A DNA stretch of 64,000 nt from Pontiella desulfatans (GTDB lineage Bacteria; Verrucomicrobiota; Kiritimatiellia; Kiritimatiellales; Pontiellaceae): NCBI RefSeq assembly GCF_900890425.1, contig NZ_CAAHFG010000001.1, positions 434,001 to 498,000 on the forward strand, given 5' to 3'. The notes under the pieces were generated by a model that worked only from the letters and a program-made list of their open reading frames with translations, was not told where the DNA came from and made no database searches. This document shows positions 24,470-32,635 of the stretch, one piece after another (the stretch's first letter is position 1; each line of letters begins with the position of its first letter). The position numbers and the translations under genes were made by a program.

Positions 24470-27130
24470 ATGTTAAAAACGGTGGCCATGGCTTGTGCCT
24501 TTGGAGGGGCAGACGCTGTCTGGCCGGGCGCACGGCGTGCGCCCCTCCAGTTGAGCGGTCGCAGTCTGGTTTTCTGCATTATTGCGGTATTGGGTTTTCT
24601 CGGCAGCCCCAGCAGGGCTTCGGCGGAGATGGTCGACCACGTGGTGCTGGGGAATCCGGCTTCGGAGATGGCGCATGGAATGGAGGCGGAGCTGAGCGAG
24701 GTATTCGACGGTGCGCTGGGGCTGAAGGCGCGGCGGTTGCTGGCCAAGGGCGAGTGGCGCGGCGGCAGGTTTACGGTGACGATGAAGGTCGATCCGGAAA
24801 AGCCCAACTATTTCACGGCCAAGTTCTGGGGTGGGGATACCTGCAGCGAAGATCAATATGAATCGCGCCTTTGTCTCTATGTGAATGGTAAGCAGCTGGG
24901 TACGCGCCATCTGGGTACCATCGATATGCTGGATATCATGAAATACGATCTGGCGCGCTATCCGGGTCGTTTCCTTTACACCACCCGGCCGCTGCCCATC
25001 CACATGACCCAGGGCAAGACCGAGATCGAGCTTACGGTCGAGGGGCAGGGGGGGATCAACGGCTATGCGGCCAAGATCGCGGATTACCAGAAAATGATGA
25101 AGGAGCCGTCGCGTGGGATCTACCGCGCCTATGTTCATACGAATCCCTGTTTCGAACCCGTTGAAGGTGAAATCCAGGGGGCACCTCCGGCGAATATTCC
25201 TGTGCGCCAGGCGCCGGGCGCCGAGGTGATTGAAAAGCTGAAGAAGGAGCTGAACGACCGCTCGGATGGCGAAATGGCGCGGGGTGGCAAAAAGCATGAG
25301 TACAATATCCAGTATCTTGGCCATGCCTACAACACGCCGTGGAACACCGCCTATAAAAATAGGAAGGCGCTGGAACGGATGGTGGAAGCCATCGATGCCC
25401 ACTATCTGGAGTTCCGCGAGAAGGACGGAAAGATTGAAGGGGTGCGTTGGATCTTTAAAGGGCCCATCGGCGATGCGATCCGATTGACGCATAAAGACCT
25501 GGAACCCTGGCTGGATGAAGACGTGCCGGGAACCAGCACGCCGCGCAGAAAGGCCTGGGCAGAGATGATGGTTGCCTCGCGGAACCATAACTGTTCGGCA
25601 ACGGGCGAGGGCCGCCGCGCCTATACCAACCAGTGCATGATCAAGGACCAGAATACCTACTACTGTAATCTGGCAGTCCGGCTGATCTATCCCTCGAAGG
25701 CCTGGCCGGAAGAGATCGCGCGGTTGATGCTGTACGAAGCCATGGGGCTGGAACCGTTCAGCGGTAGCTGGGACGAAAATGCGCGGCCGGACTGGAGTCA
25801 GGGAAAAAACAAGATGTTGCTCACGGAGGCGGGGCTGACGAAGGAGCTTGGGTATGTGGGCGCATACGGCGAAATTATTTCGGATTCCGGTTTCGCGATT
25901 TATGAAGCAACCAAATCCTCGCCGGAGGGCGCAGACGAGCGTCTCAGGGAACAGCTGATCAAAATGATCCGGGCCCGCGCGCCGTTCCGTTATCCGCTGG
26001 TGGATAAGGACGGGTATCGCAGCATGAACCAGGAGGCGCTCATCGGCTGGCGCGACTGGAAATATCCGGGCAACGTGATCTACGACCAAACCAACGGTCG
26101 CGACGGCGGTGCCTTCGAGGTTGCGGTCTCCACCGGGGACAAGGTGCTGTTGGGTTATGGCCAGCAAATGCTGGAGGATAACCAATACTTTGCGGCGGTG
26201 AAGGAGCGGATGGAGAGCCGGCACACCAATTCCAAGACCTATTTGCTGAATGTGCCGGAGCTGTATGAATATGTTGCTTCGCTTCCGGAACAGCCCTATC
26301 GCCTGCCGATGACGGACGGCCAACCCGACTTTGTGTTTGCCGATCCGGGCGACGGGGTGCTGGCGTTCAAGGATCGGGGAACTTTCTTTTATGCCTCGCT
26401 CTACTGGCGAGCGCGCCACTCCGTCAACAACCTGGCGCGGGTGCACTATATGACGCCATATATCGAACGCGATGCCATCGTGAATATTGAAACGGTTTTC
26501 GAGGACAGCGGCGAAGTCTACACCTTCCCCGAGCGCACCAACATGGAATTCAGCCGCGGCCGGGAAGAGCGCTGGTATACAAACCAAGGCATATACCAAG
26601 CCATGGCCGGGGTTAAGGAACCGATTGCCAAGGTGACGGGCGACGATTCCTATGAGGTCGGCCAGGAACATATCCTGGCCGGCAAGGGGCAGCTCTACAC
26701 CATGAACTACGATCCCTATTTCATCGCGATGAACTGCGACGCTTCCCAGACCTTCCGCGTTGAGATTCCGGCGGAATTTGTCGGGGCGAAGGAACTCGTT
26801 TCCGGCCAGGTGGCCACCGGCCGGAGCGCGAACCTGAAACCAGGGATAACCATCATCCTCTGTCGCAACTGGAATACCGAGCCGGCGGTGCCTGCCGTTG
26901 AAAACGTGGCACCCGCAGCCCCGGTGGTTCCTCCCGCTGTGCAGGCCGCGGAACCCGTTCAACCGAAAGCCGCGCCGAAACCGGAACCCGTTGCTCCGGT
27001 TCAAAAGGCTGTCGAGGAACCGCAAGGCGGGTTGACGGATCGCAACATACTCTTCATGGGCGTTGGCGGTCTGCTCGTGGTGGTGGTATTGGCCGGCTTG
27101 ATGCGCCGGAAAGATAGGAGGACATGGTGA
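24470..27130 (+). CDS. Large exported protein with C-terminal membrane anchor, 5' end disrupted by IS630
   Basis: 886 residues from ATG 24470. Not recognised as a known enzyme family. Signal-type hydrophobic segment VFCIIAVLGFLGSPSRASA lies ~50 residues in. The body (about 80-790) mixes a beta domain (GRFTVTMKVDPEKPNYFTAK) with a long alpha-rich part that could be a toroid. A Pro/Ala-rich linker (~790-845) precedes one membrane helix and RRKDRR, a C-terminal anchor. The original start was ATG 23450, overlapping the GH95 stop; the IS630 element separates it. Codons 11-27 are encoded by a palindromic repeat. Whether it is still made well is unclear. Context suggests a role in the same polysaccharide pathway. 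Confidence 0.7.
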   Translation: MLKTVAMACAFGGADAVWPGARRAPLQLSGRSLVFCIIAVLGFLGSPSRASAEMVDHVVLGNPASEMAHGMEAELSEVFDGALGLKARRLLAKGEWRGGRFTVTMKVDPEKPNYFTAKFWGGDTCSEDQYESRLCLYVNGKQLGTRHLGTIDMLDIMKYDLARYPGRFLYTTRPLPIHMTQGKTEIELTVEGQGGINGYAAKIADYQKMMKEPSRGIYRAYVHTNPCFEPVEGEIQGAPPANIPVRQAPGAEVIEKLKKELNDRSDGEMARGGKKHEYNIQYLGHAYNTPWNTAYKNRKALERMVEAIDAHYLEFREKDGKIEGVRWIFKGPIGDAIRLTHKDLEPWLDEDVPGTSTPRRKAWAEMMVASRNHNCSATGEGRRAYTNQCMIKDQNTYYCNLAVRLIYPSKAWPEEIARLMLYEAMGLEPFSGSWDENARPDWSQGKNKMLLTEAGLTKELGYVGAYGEIISDSGFAIYEATKSSPEGADERLREQLIKMIRARAPFRYPLVDKDGYRSMNQEALIGWRDWKYPGNVIYDQTNGRDGGAFEVAVSTGDKVLLGYGQQMLEDNQYFAAVKERMESRHTNSKTYLLNVPELYEYVASLPEQPYRLPMTDGQPDFVFADPGDGVLAFKDRGTFFYASLYWRARHSVNNLARVHYMTPYIERDAIVNIETVFEDSGEVYTFPERTNMEFSRGREERWYTNQGIYQAMAGVKEPIAKVTGDDSYEVGQEHILAGKGQLYTMNYDPYFIAMNCDASQTFRVEIPAEFVGAKELVSGQVATGRSANLKPGITIILCRNWNTEPAVPAVENVAPAAPVVPPAVQAAEPVQPKAAPKPEPVAPVQKAVEEPQGGLTDRNILFMGVGGLLVVVVLAGLMRRKDRRTW
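24502..24549. repeat. GGAGGGG-type palindromic repeat, in-frame in the anchored-protein gene
   Basis: Outer arms TGGAGGGGC / GCCCCTCCA enclose two inner hairpins, CAGAC-GCT-GTCTG and GCGCAC-GGC-GTGCGC, giving a three-way structure. It adds about 16 codons (GGADAVWPGARRAPLQ) ahead of the signal-peptide core. Relatives at 5883, 28980 and 29194. Confidence 0.75.
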
Positions 27131-28476
27131 AGACTGGTTTTGGATATTCGATGGTTGGTGTGGTTGCCGCACTGCTTGCTTCATCCGGCATGGCGGCTTC
27201 GCATACGGTTTCAAGCCTGGGCGCATTGATGGAATTCGCGAGCCGGAGCGGGAACGAAATCACGATGGCGCCGGGGACGTATTCGGCGAAGGACTACCTG
27301 ACGCCCGAAATGCTGGCGGCGGTCGGCAAGGGGGTGGATCGTGGCAACGGCAGCCGGCCGCCCGTGCCGGTGCTGGTCTTCAGCGGCAACGACAATGTCT
27401 TCAATCTCGATGGCGTGGTGCTGGAAGTCGATACGTCCATCTATGACCACCTTCCAACGTTTGGATACCACCGCTTCCTCTTTGTTTCCGGAAACGGAAA
27501 CCGGATCAAGGGATTGACGATGCGCTATGTCGGCCCGCAGCAGGGAACCAACGGCAACGCGCTATCGTTGTGGGGCGACCATAATACGCTCGAAGGGGTA
27601 ACGCTGTTCATGCACGGCTCCTCGCCCTATGGCTATGGCGACCTGCTAGGCAAAGGAAAGAACCCGGGCATGGCCCCGTTGGGCAAGCAGAGCGGATTGA
27701 TGATCGGTGGCGACCACTGCACGCTCGAACGCTGCAAGGTGATCAGCCGCGCGTTCGGCCACTGTTTCTACATCCAGGGCGCGCGCAATACGCTGGTGCA
27801 GGATTGCTATGCCGAAGGCATCACCCGCGCCACCAGCGACATGCTGCGCGATACCACCGGGATGGCCGCGGATTTTGAATTTAGATCCGTATACGAAAAC
27901 CGCGATGGTCGTTATCTCATCACGCCCGGCTACCGGAAAAGCCTGACCGAGGACGGCTTCCGCACCTACAGCAAGGGCGGACCGCGAAACCAAACCACCG
28001 GCAAAACCACCCTGATCAACTGCACGGCCATCAACACGCGTGCCGGTTTCGAGATTGTTGGCCCGGCGGATGGGGAAAAAACCGAGCTCATCGGCTGTAC
28101 GGCACTGGGAACCGAGCGGGGTTATCTGCTGATCAACGGGAACATTGTCACCCGCCGCTGCCGGGGCAACACCGTGCATGGGCCGTTGCTCTATCTCTGG
28201 CGCGGAAGCAATGCCGATGTGGAGCTGGAATGGACGGGCGAGGGATCGGACTACACCGTGCACGCGCTCGCGACCATTTCCGGAAGCAATCATCGCGTCA
28301 AGCTGACGCGTTGGGCGGCGGAAGGCGTTGCGCCCCGTCTGCCGATCCTGCTCGGATACGGCATGCCCATGCACGCCGAGATGGCAACGCCGATCCTTCC
28401 GGAAGAAGCCACGAACATTACGCTCATCAACCACGTCGGCATGCCGGTCGTCCGCAGCGAAAAGGCGCTCCCTTGA
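27124..28476 (+). CDS. Secreted right-handed parallel beta-helix protein, paralogue D
   Basis: 450 residues with signal peptide (GVVAALLASSGMAA). Closest in layout to paralogue A: TMAPGTYSAKDYLTPEM, FSGNDNVFNLDGVVLEVD, GSSPYGYGDLLGKG, KQS (instead of KHS), AFGHCFYIQG, TRATSDML, LTEDGFRTY. The ATG overlaps the upstream stop (ATGGTGA) and has AGGAGG before it, so it is translated with the anchored protein. Last gene of the + strand locus; a repeat-rich gap follows. Polysaccharide-lyase function is inferred from fold and neighbours only. Confidence 0.82.
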   Translation: MVKTGFGYSMVGVVAALLASSGMAASHTVSSLGALMEFASRSGNEITMAPGTYSAKDYLTPEMLAAVGKGVDRGNGSRPPVPVLVFSGNDNVFNLDGVVLEVDTSIYDHLPTFGYHRFLFVSGNGNRIKGLTMRYVGPQQGTNGNALSLWGDHNTLEGVTLFMHGSSPYGYGDLLGKGKNPGMAPLGKQSGLMIGGDHCTLERCKVISRAFGHCFYIQGARNTLVQDCYAEGITRATSDMLRDTTGMAADFEFRSVYENRDGRYLITPGYRKSLTEDGFRTYSKGGPRNQTTGKTTLINCTAINTRAGFEIVGPADGEKTELIGCTALGTERGYLLINGNIVTRRCRGNTVHGPLLYLWRGSNADVELEWTGEGSDYTVHALATISGSNHRVKLTRWAAEGVAPRLPILLGYGMPMHAEMATPILPEEATNITLINHVGMPVVRSEKALP

Positions 28477-28578
28477 ACGGATGATGGAGGGAGAGGCATT
28501 CAGCCCCCCGCTCCCCATTCGGTTTCCCATTCATTGCGAAGCCCAGGCATAATACCAAATCAAACGGATTCGTCTTTT

Positions 28579-28648
28579 ACCACGGAGGCACGGAGCAACA
28601 GAGGAGCGGGATTGCCTTGGTTCTCTGTGTTTCGGTGTCCTCTGTGGT
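28579..28648. repeat. ACCACGGA-family inverted repeat
   Basis: Left arm ACCACGGAGGCACGGAG (28579-28595) and right arm CGGTGTCCTCTGTGGT (28633-28648) pair imperfectly. Same family as 29319, 30479 and 31868. Confidence 0.6.
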
Positions 28649-28763
28649 GGGACCATTCAAGTTAAGTTCCTATAAGACCCCGCTGCTTACAGCGATTTGT
28701 GGAGGGACGCCGGCCTCGGCGACTTCCGAACGCAAGACTCGGGGGCCCGATCCGCTCTAGATA

Positions 28764-28783
28764 CCCCGCAGCTTGCTGCGGGG
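28764..28783. repeat. Perfect tetraloop hairpin
   Basis: CCCCGCAG-CTTG-CTGCGGGG, an 8-bp perfect stem with a 4-nt loop in non-coding DNA. No T-tract follows on either strand, so a repeat is more likely than a terminator. Confidence 0.6.
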
Positions 28784-28845
28784 AGTTTGGAGTAGGTGTG
28801 CAGGCGATTCCGGAATGCCCGGGTTCCTGGAGACAAGGGGGAACT

Positions 28846-28927
28846 ATCATACTTATGCAAGTAAGATAATGCCTTGTATCCATATATACGTGCCTATTTC
28901 GATATATCACACTTATGCAAGTATGAT
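28846..28927. repeat. Pair of 22-bp palindromes exactly 60 bp apart
   Basis: Copies at 28846-28867 and 28906-28927 fit arms ATCATACTT and AAGTATGAT around ATGC, each with one mismatch in a different arm. They are AT-rich, unlike the neighbouring GC-rich repeats. They look like paired binding sites or ends of a lost element. Confidence 0.6.
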
Positions 28928-28979
28928 GTTCTCTGTCCGCAAGAGCATTGAACATATGAGATGCCGTACGCTTGTTTCG

Positions 28980-29008
28980 TGGAGGGGCGGACGGCGTGCG
29001 CCCCACCA
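28980..29008. repeat. Short GGAGGGG-type palindrome
   Basis: TGGAGGGGCG...GCGCCCCACCA with inner GACGGCGT. It matches the two ends of the longer copy at 24502-24549 but lacks its left inner hairpin. Confidence 0.6.
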
Positions 29009-29193
29009 GCAAGGCATCTATTGCTCCGGCGATAAAATATTGTGAATTCTCAGCAGGGAGGTTTGGCCACACAATTGAGAAGCAATTGCGCGCATGGAAC
29101 TCAGAACCATATGGAGAATTCCTTGTTATCTTTGCGTTCTCTTGTGGCAAATAAATCCCGATATTTAGCCGCCACATCTATAGATCGTTGTTT

Positions 29194-29264
29194 TTGGAGG
29201 GCGAGGCTCTGTCCGAGATGGAACCGAACCTCGGCAGCGGCTCGGACAGAGCCTCGCCCTCCAA
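29194..29264. repeat. 24-bp perfect inverted repeat, GGAGGGCGAGG type
   Basis: Left arm 29194-29217 (TTGGAGGGCGAGGCTCTGTC...) and right arm 29241-29264 (...GAGCCTCGCCCTCCAA) are perfect reverse complements over 24 bp, with a 23-nt loop. By its GGAGGG end it belongs with the other GGAGGGG repeats. Very strong potential hairpin. Confidence 0.85.
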
Positions 29265-29318
29265 TTTTGAGCAATCGTATGAGTCAAACCTACGATGTTT
29301 TATCCCGGAAACGTCAAT

Positions 29319-29441
29319 GAACCACGGATAAACACAGAACCCAAAACAGGATATGCATAACCGATATCTAACCCTCGGGAGCGTGGGACAAATTTCGTAT
29401 CTTCTTGAATATCAGCGTCCATTTGTGTTCATCCGTGGTTC
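29319..29441. repeat. ACCACGGA-family inverted repeat, wide-spaced
   Basis: Left arm GAACCACGGATAAACACAGA (29319-29338); right arm, reverse-complemented, GAACCACGGATGAACACAAA (29441 down to 29420). The arms are about 80 bp apart. Confidence 0.65.
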
Positions 29442-29596
29442 CATTCCCGAATTAAGGTTTAACCATAACCCCGCTGAACAGCAACGTACTGCGGAGAAGC
29501 GAATGACCCTGGGTGGTGGGGCCGGCAAGGGGGTTTTGGGTTGAATTAATTTCCAATCCAAGGACAATAGGCGGCCTTTGAATCAATGGAAGCAAC

Positions 29597-30478
29597 ATGG
29601 AACGTTCACCGAATATAGCGATCTTGGGATTAGGCCTCATGGGGGCCTCGTTGGCGCTTGGCCTTAAAAAGCGGGGCTATGCGGGGAAAATCCTGGGGTA
29701 TGCGCGGCGTGCGGAAACCCGCGAACAGGCCATGGAGGGCGGGGTGGCGGACGCGGTCTTTGCCGATCCCGCCGATGCCGTGCGCGATGCCGACATCGTG
29801 GTGGTCTGCGTCCCGATCTGGACGATTGCCTCGTTGGCGGAGCAGATTGTTGCGGCGTTAAAGCCCGGCGCGGTGGTGACCGATGTCGGCAGCACCAAGT
29901 CCGAGCTGCTGAAGACGATGGCGCCGCTCTTCAAGGATTCCGCCGCCCATTTTGTGGGTTCCCATCCCATCGCCGGTTCCGAAAAAACGGGGATCGATGC
30001 CGGAAACCCCGATTTGTACGAGGGCCGGTTGACCGTCGTCTGTCCGTCGGAAGAGACCCCGGCCGAGGCCAAGCGGGCGGTTCGCTCCCTCTGGGAAAGG
30101 GCCGGTTCGGAAGTGGTGGAAATGTCGCCGGAGGAGCACGACGCCCTGTTGGCCTCGACCAGCCACCTGCCGCATATGGTGGCCGCCGCGCTGGCGCGCT
30201 CCGTGGCCGATGGCGATCCGGCGAAAAAGGCCGACTTTTGTGGCACCGGGTTCAAGGATACCACCCGGGTGGCCTCCGGATCGGCCGATATGTGGGTGGA
30301 CATCATCGATACCAACCGCGCGGCGCTTGAAACCGAGCTTGATCGCTTTCATGAAGAGTTGCAGGGGTTGATCAGCATCCTGCGCAGCGGCAATGGCGAC
30401 GATATCCGCAAATGGCTCGAAGACGCACGCGATGATCGCAACGAAATTCTTAAACTGAACAAATTTTTAAAAAGGTAA
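29597..30478 (+). CDS. tyrA: Prephenate (or arogenate) dehydrogenase
   Basis: 293 residues. Rossmann start IAILGLGLMGASLALGL binds NAD(P). TDVGSTKSELL, GSHPIAGSEKTGI and TSHLPHMVAAALA are the conserved active-site blocks of TyrA. It catalyses oxidative decarboxylation of prephenate or arogenate in tyrosine synthesis. It heads tyrA-aroA-cmk-plsC, a familiar bacterial gene order. Cytoplasmic. There is no fused chorismate mutase or ACT domain. A 82-bp gap with a repeat separates it from aroA. Confidence 0.95.
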   Translation: MERSPNIAILGLGLMGASLALGLKKRGYAGKILGYARRAETREQAMEGGVADAVFADPADAVRDADIVVVCVPIWTIASLAEQIVAALKPGAVVTDVGSTKSELLKTMAPLFKDSAAHFVGSHPIAGSEKTGIDAGNPDLYEGRLTVVCPSEETPAEAKRAVRSLWERAGSEVVEMSPEEHDALLASTSHLPHMVAAALARSVADGDPAKKADFCGTGFKDTTRVASGSADMWVDIIDTNRAALETELDRFHEELQGLISILRSGNGDDIRKWLEDARDDRNEILKLNKFLKR

Positions 30479-30552
30479 TTCACCACGAAGTCCGGAAGAA
30501 CACGAAGGAAAGCTTCCTTATCTTCGAGTTCTTCAGCGAAGCGGGTGGTGAA
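30479..30552. repeat. ACCACGAA-family inverted repeat between tyrA and aroA
   Basis: TTCACCAC (30479-30486) pairs with GTGGTGAA (30545-30552); the inner CGAAG/CTTCG blocks also pair partly. It starts in the tyrA stop region and ends just before aroA, so it fills the intergenic space. Confidence 0.6.
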
Positions 30553-30560
30553 AAAAAACT

Positions 30561-31865
30561 ATGAGCAGTAAAAAAATATTTCCGGCAAAGCTGGGCGGAA
30601 CGGTCACCGTTCCGGGCGACAAAAGTATTTCGCAACGCGTGGCCATGCTGGCCTCGTTGGCGGAAGGCACGTCGAGGGTGGTGGGCTATCTCAATGGCGA
30701 GGATGCCCGCAGCACGCTTTCCGCCATGGAGCAGATGGGGGCCAAGGCCGAATTCAAGGACGATGCCCTATACATCACCGGTGTGGCCGGCGAGCTCCGG
30801 CAACCCGAGGAGCCGCTCGATATGGGCAACTCCGGGACGGGCACGCGCCTGCTGGCCGGCATTGTGGCCGGTTCCGGAATCGAAGCCGCGATGGTGGGCG
30901 ATGCCTCGCTCTCGTCGCGTCCGATGGGCCGCATCCGCCAACCGCTCGAACTGATGGGGGCCCGCATTGGCCTAACCGGCAAGAAGGGCACGCTGCCCAT
31001 GATGATTGCCGGTGGCAACCTGCAGGGCATCGGCTACCTGCTGCCGATGGCTTCGGCGCAGGTGAAATCGTGCGTGCTGCTCGCGGGCCTCTTTGCCGAA
31101 GGAAAAACAACGGTCATCGAACCGCGCCCGACGCGCGACCACACCGAAAAACTGTTCCAGGCGCTGGACATTCCCATTCAGATCAATGGGCTGGAGATTT
31201 CGATTGAAGGATTTGGGAAGCAGGGGCCGCGTTACAAGGCGCGCGACTTTTTTGTGCCGGGCGATTTTTCCTCGGCGGCATTCTGGATTGTTGCGGTAGC
31301 CGCGCGTCCGGGGGCGGAACTGCTGATTGAAAACGTGGGCCTCAATCCGCGTCGCACGGCGCTCCTCGATGTGATGAAGCGCATGGGCGCGGATATCGAA
31401 GTGAGCGTGACGGAAGAGAAGGGCGATCCTTATGGAACCATCAGGGTGCGCGGTGCGCAACTGAAGGGGACGGTGGTCGAGGGCGACGAAATCCCGAACC
31501 TGATCGATGAATTGCCGATCATTGCGGTGGCCGGTGCGCTGGCCGAAGGCCAAACGGATATTCGCGATGCCGCCGAGCTGCGCGTGAAGGAATCCGACCG
31601 GATTGCGGAAATGGTGAAAAACCTGCAGCTCTTCGGTATCGAAGTGGACGAAAAGGAGGACGGCATGGTGGTCACCGGGCCGGCAAGGCTGAAAACCCCC
31701 GACGCGGTGATCGATAGCCACGGCGACCATCGCATTGCGATGTCGGTGGCGATTTTGAACAGCTTCAGCGACGGGGCAATAACGATTGAGAATGTGGGTT
31801 GCGTGGATACCTCCTATCCAGAGTTCTGGCAGCATATGGAGCAGCTCGGCGGAACGGTGGAATAA
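30561..31865 (+). CDS. aroA: 5-enolpyruvylshikimate-3-phosphate synthase
   Basis: 434 residues, the usual length. GDKSISQRVAMLASLAEG near the start, LDMGNSGTGTRLLAG (PEP/shikimate site) and SLSSRPMGRI, plus ELRVKESDRIAEM near the C-terminus, are EPSP synthase signatures. It transfers enolpyruvyl from PEP to shikimate-3-phosphate. Cytoplasmic, sixth step of the shikimate pathway. GDHRIAMSVAIL closes the fold. Neighbour tyrA works later in the same pathway. Confidence 0.96.
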   Translation: MSSKKIFPAKLGGTVTVPGDKSISQRVAMLASLAEGTSRVVGYLNGEDARSTLSAMEQMGAKAEFKDDALYITGVAGELRQPEEPLDMGNSGTGTRLLAGIVAGSGIEAAMVGDASLSSRPMGRIRQPLELMGARIGLTGKKGTLPMMIAGGNLQGIGYLLPMASAQVKSCVLLAGLFAEGKTTVIEPRPTRDHTEKLFQALDIPIQINGLEISIEGFGKQGPRYKARDFFVPGDFSSAAFWIVAVAARPGAELLIENVGLNPRRTALLDVMKRMGADIEVSVTEEKGDPYGTIRVRGAQLKGTVVEGDEIPNLIDELPIIAVAGALAEGQTDIRDAAELRVKESDRIAEMVKNLQLFGIEVDEKEDGMVVTGPARLKTPDAVIDSHGDHRIAMSVAILNSFSDGAITIENVGCVDTSYPEFWQHMEQLGGTVE

Positions 31866-31867
31866 TT

Positions 31868-31920
31868 AAACCACAAAGGCACGAAGGACACTAAGCGGTT
31901 CGGGCTTTGTTGCCTTTGTG
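31868..31920. repeat. ACCACAAAGGCAC-family inverted repeat between aroA and cmk
   Basis: CACAAAGGCA (31872-31881) and TGCCTTTGTG (31911-31920) are a perfect 10-bp inverted pair, within the longer family sequence AACCACAAAGGCACGAAGG. A short GCGAGCTTGCGAGC follows at about 31928. Confidence 0.7.
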
Positions 31921-31972
31921 TCTTTAGCGAGCTTGCGAGCGAGTGTTTAAAATAGATTTGAATGGAGAGAAA

Positions 31973-32635
31973 ATGGTTAAGGCAATAGCAATCGACGGGC
32001 CGTCGGCCTCGGGGAAGTCTACGGTTTCAAAGGGCGTGGCCGCCGAGTTGGGGTTCATCTATGTGGATTCCGGCGCGCTCTACCGCGGCGTGACCTGGCA
32101 GGCGATCCGCAAGGGTGTGGATGCAAAGGATTCGGCTGAAGTGATCGACTGCATGCTCAATGCCGAGTGGGATTTCTTTGTCCAGGACGGGGCGGCGGTC
32201 TTTTCCATCGACGGCGATGTTCCGGTGCAGGAGCTTCGTGGCAAGGATGTGCGTGAATCGGTGGCCGATGTCGCCTCGATTCCCGAAGTCCGCAAGTTTG
32301 TGGTCGAGAGCCTGCAGTCGCTCGAAAACTTTGGTTCGCTGGTGATGGAGGGGCGCGACATTGGAACGGTCGTGTTCCCGGACTCGCCCTACAAGTTTTA
32401 TCTGGACGCCGACCCGGAGGAGCGCGCCATGCGCCGCTACCGCGAACTCGTCGCGGCCGGCGAGGACGAAAAGGCGCACGAGGTGATGGAGAGTTTGAAG
32501 AAGCGCGACAAGATCGATTCCACCCGCAAGACCGATCCGCTGGTGGTGGCGCCGGGCGCGCAGGTGATCGATAGCACCTCCATGACGCTCGAAGAAGTGG
32601 TTCAGACGGTGGTTGATGCCGTAAAGGGGGAGTGA
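31973..32635 (+). CDS. cmk: Cytidylate kinase
   Basis: 220 residues. AIDGPSASGKSTVSKGVA is the Walker A loop; VDSGALYRGVTW and EGRDIGTVVFPDSPYKFYLDA are CMP-kinase signatures. It phosphorylates CMP/dCMP with ATP. Start ATG 31973 has GGAGAG at 31964-31969; the upstream GTG at 31943 is less likely. The stop overlaps the plsC start (TGATG). Confidence 0.95.
   Translation: MVKAIAIDGPSASGKSTVSKGVAAELGFIYVDSGALYRGVTWQAIRKGVDAKDSAEVIDCMLNAEWDFFVQDGAAVFSIDGDVPVQELRGKDVRESVADVASIPEVRKFVVESLQSLENFGSLVMEGRDIGTVVFPDSPYKFYLDADPEERAMRRYRELVAAGEDEKAHEVMESLKKRDKIDSTRKTDPLVVAPGAQVIDSTSMTLEEVVQTVVDAVKGE

Larger units (their letters stand above)
28477..29596. other. 1.1-kb non-coding interval packed with palindromic repeats
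   Basis: No reading frame here has a convincing protein. The interval holds at least six palindromic elements of different families (listed separately), plus a 5-bp stem CGCTG-CTTA-CAGCG at 28681-28694. It separates the polysaccharide locus from housekeeping genes and looks like a landing zone for repeats. Confidence 0.7.

Noticed and set aside
24473-27226. 917-residue open frame on the minus strand
   Set aside because: Antisense shadow of the anchored-protein gene in GC-rich codons; no start signal or family motif.
28846-28927. Possible mini CRISPR array (two 22-bp repeats with a 38-bp spacer)
   Set aside because: Only two copies, each a near-complete palindrome, and no cas genes nearby.
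28773-29045. 90-codon frame in the repeat-rich gap
   Set aside because: Coded by the palindromes themselves (repeated HTYAS); no ribosome site or similarity.
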